Assembly (NCBI GenBank): GCA_030016385.1
Contig: JASEJN010000021.1
Coordinates: forward strand, 1-46,086
Length of the DNA stretch: 46,086 nucleotides
Source of the DNA: Clostridiales bacterium
GTDB lineage: Bacteria > Bacillota > Clostridia > Clostridiales > Oxobacteraceae
Direction of reading: 5' to 3'
Part shown: positions 7,899 to 18,574 of the stretch, one piece after another
Position numbering within the stretch: position 1 is the first letter of the stretch
Layout of the letters: each line of letters starts with the position of its first letter
Translations under genes and position numbers: made by a program
Notes under the pieces: generated by a model
Database searches by the model: none
What the model was told of the DNA's origin: nothing
What the model saw: only the letters and a program-made list of their open reading frames with translations

Positions 7899-10364
7899 AT
7901 GGAAGAGAAATTAAATCTGAATGGCAAATGGCAGTTTAAAGAAAAGGATGCGGATGAATGGGAAAACGGATGCGTTCCGGGTTCTGTTCAGCAGGATCTT
8001 GTTAAGCTCGGGAAAATGCCTGATCCATATTACAGGATGAATGAGGCTGAGTTCAGTAAATTAGAGGGAAAGGAATGGATATACAAAAGGGAGTTCAATT
8101 TTAATAAAAATGGCGGCTATGACAGCGCAAAACTGGTGTTTGAGGGAATCGATACCATAGCCGAAATATATTTCAATGGAAAATATATCGGTAAAGCTCA
8201 GGATATGTTCGTTCCAAAAGTATTCGATGTAACTGATGCCATAAAAGAGGGCAAAAATACGATAGAAGTATATTTTGAATCGATAGTAAAACATATTGGT
8301 GCTCTACAAAAAGACAGCCCTTCGAATTTAACGAGCAGCATGGAGATCGGAAGGCCGTATATCAGAAAGGCGCAATACTCGTTCGGCTGGGATTGGGGAC
8401 CGAGGATCCTGCAGGTTGGGCTCTGGAGGGACGTATATATATCGCTGGCAAAGGATGCAGAAATAGAAAATCCATATGTTTATACAAAAGAGATAAGGGA
8501 TAATAAGGCATATATAAATGTAAGCGCGGATGTGGACTTATACAAGGATATAAATGTTGAATCGAAGATTACCGTTTCCTACGGCAATAAAATCCGTGCG
8601 GTAAAAACTGCGGATGTGGATAAAGGGAAAATCGATACATCTATAGAAATAGATAATCCTGACCTGTGGTATCCGAACGGTTACGGCATGCAGCCTATAT
8701 ACAGCGTCGATATCGAGCTGTACAGCGAGGATAAACTCATCGATAAAAGGAATGTTAAAACAGGAATACGAGACGTAAAGCTCATACGCAAGAAGGATAC
8801 AGAAGGCGAGAGCTTCATATTTGAAATAAACGGAATAAAAATATTTGCAAAGGGCGCCGATTGGATACCTGCAGACAATCTGCTGCCAAGGCTTACAAGA
8901 GATGATTACTATAAGTACATAAAGCTTGCAAAAGAGGCAAATATGAATATGCTGAGGATTTGGGGAGGCGGCATATATGAAGACGACGCATTTTATGAAG
9001 CCTGCGATGAAATGGGCATCATGGTATGGCAGGATTTTATGTATGCATGCGCCCAGTATCCCGATGAATATAAATGGTTCCGTGATATCGTCTATGATGA
9101 ATCGGAAAAGGTTGTGCTGAGCCTGAGAAACCATCCGTCGATAGTTTTGTGGTGTGGCAATAACGAAAACAACTGGGGCTTTTATTCATGGTGGGGTCTT
9201 AACGATCCTGAATATCTCGGCAATTTTATATATAAGGAAATACTTCCTGAGATTTGTTCAAAATATGATCCTTCGAGGCCTTACTGGGTGTCGAGCCCTT
9301 ATGGAGGAGTCGACCCCAACAGCGAGGCAGAAGGCGACAGGCATCAGTGGGTCGTATGGTCAAATTGGGCCGACTACGGGCATTATCAAAACGATAAGGG
9401 CAGGTTTATAAGCGAATTCGGATTTCAATCGATGCCTGACTATAAAACCATATTATCCTGTACGGCACCTGAAGACAGGTATATTTTAAGCCCTGTAACG
9501 ATATCGCATAACAAGATGGTTGAAGGGACGGAAAGACTTATAAGGTTTATGGTGGGCAGGGTTGGCTTCCCGAAGGATTTTAAAAGCTTCGTATATCTGA
9601 CGCAGTTTAATCAGGCGGAAGCTATCAAATTTGGCGTTGAGCACTGGAGATCAAGAAAATTCATGACCGCGGGGACTCTTTACTGGCAGCTTAACGATTG
9701 CTGGCCTGTTGCCAGTTGGTCTTGCCTGGACTATTATAAACGGAAAAAGGCGCTCTATTATTATTCAAAACATTTTTATTCGGATGTCATGCCTTATATC
9801 AAAAGTGAAAACGGCGGCATAACTGTTTCAGGTATCAGCGATTTGCTGGAGAATACCGATGCAACCGTAAAAATAAAGGCTTATAAGTTGAATGGCGAAA
9901 AGACGTTTGAGAAAGATATAAGCACCACCTTGATTGCAAACGATGTAACAAAAATCAGTTTCATCAATGATTCAGATTTTGCAGATGGCTATGTATCAAG
10001 GACCGTTCCGGTAAGCAGAGACGGATTTACTTATCCTGAATATAAAAACGGAAATATGCTAGATACGGTCGTTTATGTTGATATGGTTGTGAAGGGCAGG
10101 CATTATGAGAATTATTTGGTGTTCGATAGGTTCAGAAATCTGAATTTATCAAAACCCGATATAAAATATTCCTATGAAGGGAATACATTGAAATTGCAGT
10201 CCGATATACCTGCATTTGGCGTATTCATCGAGACGGAAAATGAAACCGATCTGTCGGATAACTGCATAAACATGATGCCGGGCAAGGAATACAAAATTGT
10301 ATTTACTGAGGATCCAGGCAAATTAAACATCTTTGATATAACAGAGCTTACAGCGAAAATATGA
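7899..10364 (+). CDS. GH2 family beta-mannosidase
   Basis: 821-aa glycoside hydrolase without a signal peptide, so it acts in the cytoplasm on imported manno-oligosaccharides or glycan fragments. It removes terminal non-reducing beta-D-mannose. Order: N-terminal jelly-roll (about 1-190, with the FGWDWGPR segment), Ig-like domain (about 190-300), TIM barrel (from about 310, with RIWGGGIYEDDAFYEACDEMG). The acid/base is Glu423 in WCGNNENNW and the nucleophile Glu506 in SEFGFQSMP. WQLNDCWPVASWS is the usual end of the barrel in this subfamily. Length and motifs match bacterial GH2 mannosidases closely. It is a single gene closed by a terminator 10 bp after the stop codon. No mannan importer lies beside it. 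Confidence 0.92.
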   Translation: MEEKLNLNGKWQFKEKDADEWENGCVPGSVQQDLVKLGKMPDPYYRMNEAEFSKLEGKEWIYKREFNFNKNGGYDSAKLVFEGIDTIAEIYFNGKYIGKAQDMFVPKVFDVTDAIKEGKNTIEVYFESIVKHIGALQKDSPSNLTSSMEIGRPYIRKAQYSFGWDWGPRILQVGLWRDVYISLAKDAEIENPYVYTKEIRDNKAYINVSADVDLYKDINVESKITVSYGNKIRAVKTADVDKGKIDTSIEIDNPDLWYPNGYGMQPIYSVDIELYSEDKLIDKRNVKTGIRDVKLIRKKDTEGESFIFEINGIKIFAKGADWIPADNLLPRLTRDDYYKYIKLAKEANMNMLRIWGGGIYEDDAFYEACDEMGIMVWQDFMYACAQYPDEYKWFRDIVYDESEKVVLSLRNHPSIVLWCGNNENNWGFYSWWGLNDPEYLGNFIYKEILPEICSKYDPSRPYWVSSPYGGVDPNSEAEGDRHQWVVWSNWADYGHYQNDKGRFISEFGFQSMPDYKTILSCTAPEDRYILSPVTISHNKMVEGTERLIRFMVGRVGFPKDFKSFVYLTQFNQAEAIKFGVEHWRSRKFMTAGTLYWQLNDCWPVASWSCLDYYKRKKALYYYSKHFYSDVMPYIKSENGGITVSGISDLLENTDATVKIKAYKLNGEKTFEKDISTTLIANDVTKISFINDSDFADGYVSRTVPVSRDGFTYPEYKNGNMLDTVVYVDMVVKGRHYENYLVFDRFRNLNLSKPDIKYSYEGNTLKLQSDIPAFGVFIETENETDLSDNCINMMPGKEYKIVFTEDPGKLNIFDITELTAKI

Positions 10365-10373
10365 TTGAAAATA

Positions 10374-10403
10374 AAAAGGATGGGATCCCATCCTTTTTTA
10401 TTT
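10374..10403 (+). terminator. Rho-independent terminator after the beta-mannosidase gene
   Basis: AAAAAGGATGGGATCCCATCC followed by TTTTTTATTTT: a GGATGGGATCCCATCC self-complementary stem core extended by A/T pairs and ending in a T-run. Confidence 0.85.
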
Positions 10404-10404
10404 T

Positions 10405-10464
10405 AAGCTTGTAACTTGGCAAATGAGTGCTCAAAATAACACAAACTCATATTACGAATCGAAG
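10405..10464. mobile_element. Intergenic element family R, copy B (short, degraded)
   Basis: AACTTGGCAAATGAGTGCTC ... ACTCATATTACGAATCGAAG follows the right-arm pattern with small deletions on its left. No duplication flanks the GAAG terminus, although AAGCTTGTA occurs at 10405-10413 and 10478-10486. The copy lies upstream of the methionine synthase promoter. Confidence 0.5.
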
Positions 10465-10481
10465 ATATCCTTTAGAAAAGC

Positions 10482-10510
10482 TTGTACGGTAAATGGATAT
10501 TTGTTATACT
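10482..10510 (+). promoter_or_regulatory. Candidate promoter of the methionine synthase gene
   Basis: TTGTAC (10482-10487), 17-bp spacer, TATACT (10505-10510), about 85 nt before the ATG. I see no S-box or cobalamin riboswitch sequence in the short leader. Confidence 0.55.
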
Positions 10511-10595
10511 TATTCAAACATGATGCATTGGGATTAATAATAAAAATGCAAAATGATCTGCTGCGGCAATTTTTTTTAAGAGGGGTGAAAATATT

Positions 10596-12305
10596 ATGGA
10601 TTTTAAAGAGAAACTGGGGAATTCGTTTATACTATTTGACGGTGCCATGGGCACGATGATTCAGAATGCGGGGTTGGAAGTCGGGGAGATGCCTGAGGTA
10701 TATAATATTATTCACCCCGAAATTGTAAAAGGCATACATGAAAGTTACATAAAAGCAGGAGCCGATGTTATAACCACCAACACATTCGGTGTCAGTTCGT
10801 CCAGACTTTTACAATCGGGATATACAGTGGAGGAGATTATATGGAAGGCAGTCGGTATTGCAAAAGCAGCGGGCTCGGGATTGGTTGCCCTTGATATCGG
10901 GCCGACAGGAAGGCTCATGGAGCCTTTTGGCGATCTTTCATTTGATATGGCATATGATATTTTCAAAAGGCAGGTGGAGGTTGGAGTCAAAGCCGGCGTC
11001 GACCTTATACTGATAGAAACATTATCGGATGTCTATGAAGCCAAGGCAGCAGTGCTTGCCGCTAAAGAGAACAGCTCCATTCCGGTGCTCTGCACCATGA
11101 CATTCCAGAAAAGCGGAAGGACTATAATGGGTACGGACCCGCTGACTGCAGTAAATATACTTGAAGGTCTGGGAATCGATGCCATAGGGGCGAACTGTTC
11201 CATCGGCCCGGCAGAGACCATGCCAATTATAGCTGAAATGCTTGAGTATTCTTCGATACCTGTAATGGTACAACCTAATGCAGGGCTTCCGAGGGTGTGC
11301 AAAGGAAAAAATATTTATGATATAAAACCTCTTGAATTTGCAAAAGATATAAAAGAGATGGCGAAGATGGGAGCGTGTATTTTTGGAGGATGCTGCGGCA
11401 CAAATCCGGATTTTATCAAGGAAATACATGATGCCTTGGTCCAATTATCCCCTGTAGCGGCCGTCGGCAAGAATATTACGGCAGCATCTTCATCTTCGAG
11501 AACTGTTATACTGGGCGATGAATTTAAAGTTATAGGTGAGAATATAAATCCTACGGGCAAGGCAAAGTTAACGCATGCATTGAAAAACGATGATATGGAA
11601 TACATAGCATCTCTTGCGTCAAAGCAAGAGGAGGCGGGAGCAGACATGCTCGACATAAATACCGGAATCCCGGATATAGATGAAAAGGATATAATGATAA
11701 AAGTTATAAGGGAGATACAGACTGCGGTTAAACTTCCTATAATGATAGACAGTATAAGTACGGATGTATTAGAAGCGGCAGCCCGGCAATACGACGGAAA
11801 GCCTGTTATAAATTCTGTAAGCGGCAAAGAAATGGTTATGGAAAGAATATTTCCCATAGCGAAAAAGTATGGCGCATGTATCATAGGCCTTACCCTAGAT
11901 GAAAAAGGCATACCCAAAACTGCTGAAGAAAGGGTAAATATAGCAGGAAAAATAATTGAGAAGGCGCATATCTTTGGGATAAAGGATAAAGATATTATCA
12001 TAGATTGTCTGGTCTTAACCGCATCTGCACAGCAGGAAAGCGCTATGGAGGCTATTAAGGCCGTTAAGATGGTAAAAGATAAATACAAAGTTGCGACAGT
12101 GCTCGGAGTCAGCAATATATCCTATGGACTTCCTGAAAGGAAGGTATTAAACAGGACATATCTTGCGATGGCACTGGCGATGGGGCTTGACTCTGCAATC
12201 GTAAACCCGATGGATGAGGGGATAATGGATACCGTGAAAGCCTTTAAAGTAATCGCAAACCAGGATAAGAATGCTGCGGATTATATTAAAAACTGCAAGA
12301 AATAG
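10596..12305 (+). CDS. Short methionine synthase: homocysteine- and pterin-binding modules only
   Basis: 569 aa corresponding to the first two modules of cobalamin-dependent methionine synthase. Residues 1-285 form the homocysteine S-methyltransferase barrel with zinc ligands Cys201 (GANCSIGP) and Cys266/Cys267 (GGCCGT). Residues 300-560 form the pterin-binding barrel (VIGENINPTGKAKL, ADMLDINTG, PIMIDSIS), which binds methyltetrahydrofolate. The B12-binding and reactivation modules of full MetH (about 1200 aa) are absent, and no separate gene for them lies in the window. This split form is known from Thermotoga and Clostridia. The ATG at 10596 has AGAGGGG upstream. It makes methionine from homocysteine only if a corrinoid protein is supplied elsewhere. 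Confidence 0.9.
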   Translation: MDFKEKLGNSFILFDGAMGTMIQNAGLEVGEMPEVYNIIHPEIVKGIHESYIKAGADVITTNTFGVSSSRLLQSGYTVEEIIWKAVGIAKAAGSGLVALDIGPTGRLMEPFGDLSFDMAYDIFKRQVEVGVKAGVDLILIETLSDVYEAKAAVLAAKENSSIPVLCTMTFQKSGRTIMGTDPLTAVNILEGLGIDAIGANCSIGPAETMPIIAEMLEYSSIPVMVQPNAGLPRVCKGKNIYDIKPLEFAKDIKEMAKMGACIFGGCCGTNPDFIKEIHDALVQLSPVAAVGKNITAASSSSRTVILGDEFKVIGENINPTGKAKLTHALKNDDMEYIASLASKQEEAGADMLDINTGIPDIDEKDIMIKVIREIQTAVKLPIMIDSISTDVLEAAARQYDGKPVINSVSGKEMVMERIFPIAKKYGACIIGLTLDEKGIPKTAEERVNIAGKIIEKAHIFGIKDKDIIIDCLVLTASAQQESAMEAIKAVKMVKDKYKVATVLGVSNISYGLPERKVLNRTYLAMALAMGLDSAIVNPMDEGIMDTVKAFKVIANQDKNAADYIKNCKK

Positions 12306-12351
12306 ATAATGGCGGTTATTTGTAAATTGAAATTAATGAGGAGATGTTAAT

Positions 12352-12645
12352 TTGGGCATCAGATATGAAAGAAGATATGCCGACATACTTACGGATTTAA
12401 TGGAGGGAATAAGAGGCGTAGATGGTTTTTATACCCTCTTTGAGATGGATGAGGATATGTGGAATGGCATGGAGGAGAATTACCGCAATGAATGTTTGAG
12501 GACCATGTCCGACGATGTCTTTTATGCCCTTGGAGGAAATAAAACATTGAGCATAGGAAATGGCGTTATACAATACGACAAGGATAAAAGCATTATAAAA
12601 ATATATAACGGCAATAACTGCGTCTACATAGTAAATTTGCTATAA
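12352..12645 (+). CDS. Unrecognised 97-aa acidic protein
   Basis: TTG start at 12352 behind GAGGAG, 46 bp after the methionine synthase stop, so possibly cotranscribed. The protein is acidic, has no membrane segment or signal peptide, and looks like a compact alpha/beta protein: a helical N-terminal part (RRYADILTDLMEGIRGVDGF), an acidic helix (EMDEDMWNGMEENYRNECL), then short strands near the C-terminus (NGVIQYDKDKSIIKIYNGN). I do not recognise a domain. The good start site, codon use like its neighbours and an uninterrupted frame support a real gene. Its stop codon abuts element copy C. Confidence 0.7.
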   Translation: MGIRYERRYADILTDLMEGIRGVDGFYTLFEMDEDMWNGMEENYRNECLRTMSDDVFYALGGNKTLSIGNGVIQYDKDKSIIKIYNGNNCVYIVNLL

Positions 12646-12648
12646 ATT

Positions 12649-12716
12649 TTTCGTGAATTTTGATTCTGCCTTGAACAAGTTTACAGAATAACATAAGCTC
12701 ATATTGCGAATTGAAG
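12649..12716. mobile_element. Intergenic element family R, copy C (degraded)
   Basis: TTGATTCTGCC ... ACAGAATAACATAAGCTCAT ATTGCGAATTGAAG follows the right-arm consensus with several changes. The left flank CTATAAATT and the right flank ATATAAATT agree at 8 of 9 positions, as expected for an older target duplication. Confidence 0.55.
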
Positions 12717-12747
12717 ATATAAATTATTATAACTTTTCTTATGTAAA

Positions 12748-12756
12748 TGGTATAAT
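12748..12756 (+). promoter_or_regulatory. Extended -10 promoter of the MoxR operon
   Basis: TGGTATAAT: a perfect TATAAT (12751-12756) with TG in the extended position. No good -35 is visible. About 54 nt upstream of the ATG at 12810. Confidence 0.5.
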
Positions 12757-12809
12757 TGATTTATGAAAATTTACAATTTTGAGTTTTAGAGGTGGGGGGA
12801 AGTTATTAT

Positions 12810-13778
12810 ATGGAATTATCAGAGATAAAGGGAATATCGGATAGGATCAGGAAAAATATTCAAAAAGTCATAATAGGGAAATCCGGCATAATAGACGTTT
12901 TGATATGTGCTGTTATAGCAGGAGGGCATGTACTTTTGGAGGATGTGCCAGGGACGGGCAAGACAGTTCTTGCAAAAGCCCTTTCGAAATCCATAGGTGC
13001 TGATTTTAAAAGAGTGCAGTTTACTCCGGATCTGCTTCCTTCCGACCTTACGGGAATAAATTACTATAATCAGAAAATGGGACAGTTTACGTTCAAGAAG
13101 GGACCTCTCTTTACGAATATTCTTTTGGCTGATGAAATAAACAGGGCGACTCCGAGGACTCAGTCAAGCCTTCTAGAATGCATGGAGGAAAAGCAGATAA
13201 GCGTCGATGGCATTACATATAAATTAGACGAGCCTTTTTTTGTAATCGCAACTCAAAATCCCATTGAAATTGCAGGGACGTTTCCCTTGCCGGAAGCTCA
13301 GCTTGACAGATTCCTTGTAAGGCTTAACATGGGATATCCTGATTTTAAGGAAAATAAAGAGATAATAGAGCGCTTCATCGCGGCAAATCCCCTGGAGGAT
13401 CTTAAAAGCGTATGCAGCAGTGAGGAAATCAATAACGCAAAGTTGATATTCAACAAAGTTTATATAAGCGATGAAGTACAGGAATACATAATAAAAATAA
13501 CGGAGAAAACCCTCGACAATAATTACGTCAGGCTGGGCATAAGCCCAAGAGGCATGCTTGCCCTTGTCAAAATGTGTCAGGCATATGCTGCCATAAAGGG
13601 CAGTGATTTTGTAACTCCAGATGATGTCAAAAGCATGGCCGTCCATGTATTTAACCATAGGCTTATCTTAAAGGACAGCGCCCGTGTAAGAGGAGTGGCT
13701 CCCAGGGAAGTAATCACGGACATATTAAATGAAGTACCTGTTCCAATTGAAGAATGGGATAAGCATTCTGCAAGGTGA
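12810..13778 (+). CDS. MoxR-family AAA+ ATPase
   Basis: 322 aa from the ATG at 12810, preferred over the in-frame GTG at 12792 because the GGTGGGGGG Shine-Dalgarno (12791-12799) lies between them. It has Walker A EDVPGTGKTVLAKAL, Walker B LLADEINRATPRTQSSLLE, a sensor in ATQNPIEIAGTFPLPEAQLDRF and the C-terminal lid with SPRGMLALVK. MoxR ATPases act as chaperones in metal insertion, stress or envelope processes, usually with a DUF58 partner, and the next gene here encodes one. It ends 4 bp before that gene. Confidence 0.93.
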   Translation: MELSEIKGISDRIRKNIQKVIIGKSGIIDVLICAVIAGGHVLLEDVPGTGKTVLAKALSKSIGADFKRVQFTPDLLPSDLTGINYYNQKMGQFTFKKGPLFTNILLADEINRATPRTQSSLLECMEEKQISVDGITYKLDEPFFVIATQNPIEIAGTFPLPEAQLDRFLVRLNMGYPDFKENKEIIERFIAANPLEDLKSVCSSEEINNAKLIFNKVYISDEVQEYIIKITEKTLDNNYVRLGISPRGMLALVKMCQAYAAIKGSDFVTPDDVKSMAVHVFNHRLILKDSARVRGVAPREVITDILNEVPVPIEEWDKHSAR

Positions 13779-13782
13779 AAAA

Positions 13783-14907
13783 ATGTTTATAATAATTTTG
13801 CTTGTACTGATAATAGGATTTTATCTCTTCCAAACGGAGATATATAGCAGAAAGTGCTTTGATAATGTCTTCCTGAAGGTTGCGTTTAAGGATACAGGCG
13901 TCTTTGAAAATGATCATACGGAGCTTATTGAGACAGTGGGAAACAAAAAATGGCTGATACTTTGGTATCTTATAGTCGAATTCAAAACATCGAAAAATTT
14001 ATTATTCAAGGGGAATTCCAGCGTGGACGTTTCCGTAAGCGATGCGAGTTATAAAAAAGACCTGTTTTCCCTCTCGTCATACCAAATGGTAAAAAGACGT
14101 TTCGATATAGTAGCGTCCAGAAGGGGTTACTATACGATAAAAAAGGCGGATTTGATGACCGGCGACTTATTTGGCAAGTACAGGTTCCTTATGGATCTAC
14201 CGGTATCTGCCAGCCTGTATGTATACCCGAGACTCGTATCGGATACGGAGCTTTCAGTCCCTTTTAGAAGGATGATGGGGGAAATACTGTCCAAAGAGAG
14301 GCTGATGGAAGATCCTTTTCTTATAAGGGACATAAGGGATTATATGGAATATGATAGCTTGAAGACGATTAACTGGAATGCTTCCGCAAAATCCGGTGAA
14401 CTCAAAGTAAACGAGTATGATTACACGTCGTCAAAAGAAGTAAAGATACTCCTGAATATAGAGAAGTTCAATGAGTGGGATGGCGACGGCACCATAGAAG
14501 AGGGCATAAGGATAGCAGCCACCATTGCGGCAGAATGTATAAAGACCGGTATTCCGGTACAGCTTGATTCAAATGCCGGAAGTTTATTGTCAAATGGCAG
14601 GATAACGGTAGAAAAGTCCGGAAGCCCTGACTATACTATTTCGTTTTACAGGCAGTTAGCATGTATCGATACAAAAAATGTGCTGGAGCCATTTGCCGAG
14701 ACGTTAAAGGAGGAGTCCCTCCGGTTGGATAAGCAGCCTTTATATGTGCTGATATCACAATATTTCGGGAAAGATTTGCAGGATGAAGTCGAAAGCTTCA
14801 GGCAGGAGGGTTTTAATTTATACTGGATAGTGCCTAAATATCCAGATACAAAGCTTAAAGTGGATGATGAGAGCGATATGTTCGTATGGGAAGTGACTGA
14901 GAAATGA
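13783..14907 (+). CDS. DUF58 domain protein, partner of MoxR
   Basis: 374 aa from the ATG at 13783, behind AAGGTG, which overlaps the MoxR stop. An earlier ATG (13729) lies inside the MoxR gene and is unlikely. One N-terminal membrane segment (MFIIILLVLIIGFYLF) is followed by an extended beta-rich part and then the DUF58 core IRDIRDYMEYDSLKTINWNA, which precedes a von Willebrand A-like fold. The second membrane segment usual in DUF58 proteins is not obvious. The gene overlaps the next by ATGA. Inferred to work with the MoxR ATPase in envelope protein or complex assembly. Confidence 0.87.
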   Translation: MFIIILLVLIIGFYLFQTEIYSRKCFDNVFLKVAFKDTGVFENDHTELIETVGNKKWLILWYLIVEFKTSKNLLFKGNSSVDVSVSDASYKKDLFSLSSYQMVKRRFDIVASRRGYYTIKKADLMTGDLFGKYRFLMDLPVSASLYVYPRLVSDTELSVPFRRMMGEILSKERLMEDPFLIRDIRDYMEYDSLKTINWNASAKSGELKVNEYDYTSSKEVKILLNIEKFNEWDGDGTIEEGIRIAATIAAECIKTGIPVQLDSNAGSLLSNGRITVEKSGSPDYTISFYRQLACIDTKNVLEPFAETLKEESLRLDKQPLYVLISQYFGKDLQDEVESFRQEGFNLYWIVPKYPDTKLKVDDESDMFVWEVTEK

Positions 14908-16220
14908 AAGATGACCGGGTTTTAAACATAAGGGTGCAGAGCGTTGCGGATAGCTGGATGAATTTGCACAGCAGCAAATCCATGCTTTATGATGTCCTTG
15001 AAACATTTATGGATTTTCTTATGGTTTATCCCTTATTTGCGATTGTGCTGTATGCCATTATAAAGGACGATTCATACATTTTCCAGGGTTATGCCGCCAT
15101 AGCGGGCGTAATGGTCATGGTGCTTTTAAGAAGGTTCGTGCACAATAACCTGCTTCATTATCTATCATATCTTCCAATACTTGCAGCAGCATATTATTTT
15201 GGCGGTCCGACGGCTGAGAAATGTTTTATTTTGCCGCTGCTCTTTACAATGATGTGCGTGTCAATCGCAAAGAGAAACAGGAAGTTCGTTACATTTAGAA
15301 AGCTCAGCTATATGATAGCTCCTTCTGTTATTTTTATGATTCTGTATATAATATCTGTCGCAAATAATTTTTATTCTTTGCAGTATTTGATCATAATTCA
15401 TTTTGCACTTTTCACAGGCATTTGTATTATTTATATACACATATCTAGAACTAAAACGCTTATGAAATGGGAAAGGACGACATCGAAAGAAGACAAAAGG
15501 AAGATAAACGGCGTAAGCTTGAAATTCATTGCCGTATTCTCAATGTTCCTTGCCATAGTATTCATTCTGTTCTATATGGAAAATTTTTTTATGCAGGCTG
15601 ATAAAAGTATACTCATGTATATAGGAAGCTTATTTTCAGCGTCCCCGAAGCCAAGACAGCCGGAAAAGATTATAAGTGAAGCCCCTCAGAAAGATATTGG
15701 CATTCCGGATGCCTTGAAAAACATAAAGGGGGGTAATTCGGCAGTGGGAGCCGTAATTGCCATGATATTGAAAATGATATTCGGCGGACTTATGATCGCC
15801 GCAGCTCTGGCACTTGTCATATTTTTAGGCAGGGCTTTATATAAAAAGATACGGGAATTGGTATTCGGAAAGGTTGAATATGCGGAGGAAAAAGAGTCGC
15901 TTTTTAAAATAGACGATGTAGTGGAAAATATAAAAGAGAAAATATCATCAGTTAAAAGGCAGTATAAATCACTCGTCGATAATTCAAACAATAAAAAGAT
16001 CAGAAGGATATATTATAAACTTGTAAAGTCGAATAAAAAAAGCGATACCAAAATAGAACCTTCCGATACTGCAACAGTCATTGAAAATAAGATATTGAAG
16101 GATTCCAAGAGGGATATAGATGAAGCGACGGCCATTTACCAAAAGGCAAGGTACGGCAAGCTTGAATGTACCAAAGGCGAATTGAATGCAATCAAGAATT
16201 TTAAACCCAAGGAATTATAA
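14904..16220 (+). CDS. Multi-pass membrane protein with DUF4129-like C-terminus
   Basis: 438 aa. Membrane helices lie at about 35-55, 62-80, 85-105, 110-125, 133-152, 157-177, 205-222 and 290-312. The cytoplasmic C-terminal tail ends in ATAIYQKARYGKLECTKGEL, which resembles the short DUF4129 motif of MoxR-linked membrane proteins. The usual third partner of MoxR and DUF58 carries a transglutaminase domain between the helices and DUF4129. Here that Cys-His-Asp domain is missing: residues 223-285 are only a short linker. It overlaps DUF58 by 4 bp. Role unknown beyond membership of the MoxR complex. Confidence 0.75.
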   Translation: MKDDRVLNIRVQSVADSWMNLHSSKSMLYDVLETFMDFLMVYPLFAIVLYAIIKDDSYIFQGYAAIAGVMVMVLLRRFVHNNLLHYLSYLPILAAAYYFGGPTAEKCFILPLLFTMMCVSIAKRNRKFVTFRKLSYMIAPSVIFMILYIISVANNFYSLQYLIIIHFALFTGICIIYIHISRTKTLMKWERTTSKEDKRKINGVSLKFIAVFSMFLAIVFILFYMENFFMQADKSILMYIGSLFSASPKPRQPEKIISEAPQKDIGIPDALKNIKGGNSAVGAVIAMILKMIFGGLMIAAALALVIFLGRALYKKIRELVFGKVEYAEEKESLFKIDDVVENIKEKISSVKRQYKSLVDNSNNKKIRRIYYKLVKSNKKSDTKIEPSDTATVIENKILKDSKRDIDEATAIYQKARYGKLECTKGELNAIKNFKPKEL

Positions 16221-16223
16221 GCG

Positions 16224-16241
16224 GAACTTGAATCTGGCAGT
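16224..16241. repeat. Fragment of element family R
   Basis: AACTTGAATCTGGCAGTG matches the central part of the R element. It is followed by ATTATTCGAAGAATAAT (16252-16268), a perfect small palindrome. The rest of the 16221-16382 interval shows no gene. Confidence 0.3.
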
Positions 16242-16382
16242 GTGATATATATTATTCGAAGAATAATATGGAAAGAGCAATTAGCGGAAAGGCTTTAGAG
16301 TCTGTTAACGCATCTTGATGGCAGTATACAAATAGTACAAATTGAATTAGGATTATAAGTTAAAAAAATTATCATATACCTA

Positions 16383-16411
16383 TTGACAATAAAGGATAGA
16401 TTAACTAAAAT
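16383..16411 (+). promoter_or_regulatory. groESL vegetative promoter
   Basis: TTGACA (16383-16388), a 17-bp spacer, TAAAAT (16406-16411); transcription would begin at the CIRCE element. Confidence 0.85.
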
Positions 16412-16419
16412 TTATATTG

Positions 16420-16446
16420 TTAGCACTCATAGGTAAAGAGTGCTAA
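16420..16446. promoter_or_regulatory. CIRCE element (HrcA operator)
   Basis: TTAGCACTC, 9 bp, GAGTGCTAA: an exact match to the CIRCE consensus, directly after the promoter. HrcA would repress groESL here in the absence of heat stress. The hrcA gene is not in the window. Confidence 0.97.
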
Positions 16447-16492
16447 CAAAAAATAATCTTCACCCCTCGGGGGTTTATATATTTATAAATAA

Positions 16493-18442
<1,950 letters not shown>

Positions 18443-18472
18443 AATTAAGACTCTGCAGTCAATACTGAGTCA

Positions 18473-18507
18473 AAAAAGCGTACAGCAAAAAACTGTACGC
18501 TTTTTTT
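18473..18507 (+). terminator. groESL terminator
   Basis: AAAAAGCGTACAG, loop of 7, CTGTACGCTTTTTTT: an 8-bp G/C-containing stem plus A/T pairs and a seven-T tail. Confidence 0.93.
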
Positions 18508-18508
18508 C

Positions 18509-18537
18509 TTGACAATCTCGGGACATAGTATTAATAT
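18509..18537 (+). promoter_or_regulatory. Promoter of the nrtR-pncB operon
   Basis: TTGACA (18509-18514), a 17-bp spacer, TAATAT (18532-18537). It starts two bases after the groESL terminator and is the best promoter match in the window after groESL. Confidence 0.75.
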
Positions 18538-18548
18538 GATATTAACAC
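18528..18548. promoter_or_regulatory. Palindrome over the -10 box: candidate NrtR operator
   Basis: TTAATATGATATTAA (18531-18545) is a perfect odd palindrome and extends to 21 bp with one mismatched pair (GT ... AC at the ends). It covers the -10 of the nrtR-pncB promoter. NrtR regulators bind palindromes of about this size at their own and NAD-synthesis promoters. Binding here is inferred. Confidence 0.5.
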
Positions 18549-18574
18549 AATGGTAATAAGACAATTTATTTGAA

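Noticed and set aside
10405..10486. AAGCTTGTA duplicated around R copy B as its target duplication
   Set aside because: The duplication does not abut the conserved GAAG terminus, so it may be chance; it is not counted with the clean cases.
10365..10595. S-box or cobalamin riboswitch before the methionine synthase
   Set aside because: The gap is occupied by a terminator, an R element and a promoter; the leader of about 85 nt is too short and lacks the conserved riboswitch sequences.
10423..10659. 78-aa reading frame overlapping the start of the methionine synthase gene
   Set aside because: It is mostly R-element sequence and reads into the wrong frame of a well-supported gene.
11315..12115. 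266-aa antisense frame in the methionine synthase gene, the longest shadow frame in the window
   Set aside because: Hydrophobic and Ser/Ile-rich composition typical of antisense translation; no ribosome binding site; the sense gene has all its motifs.
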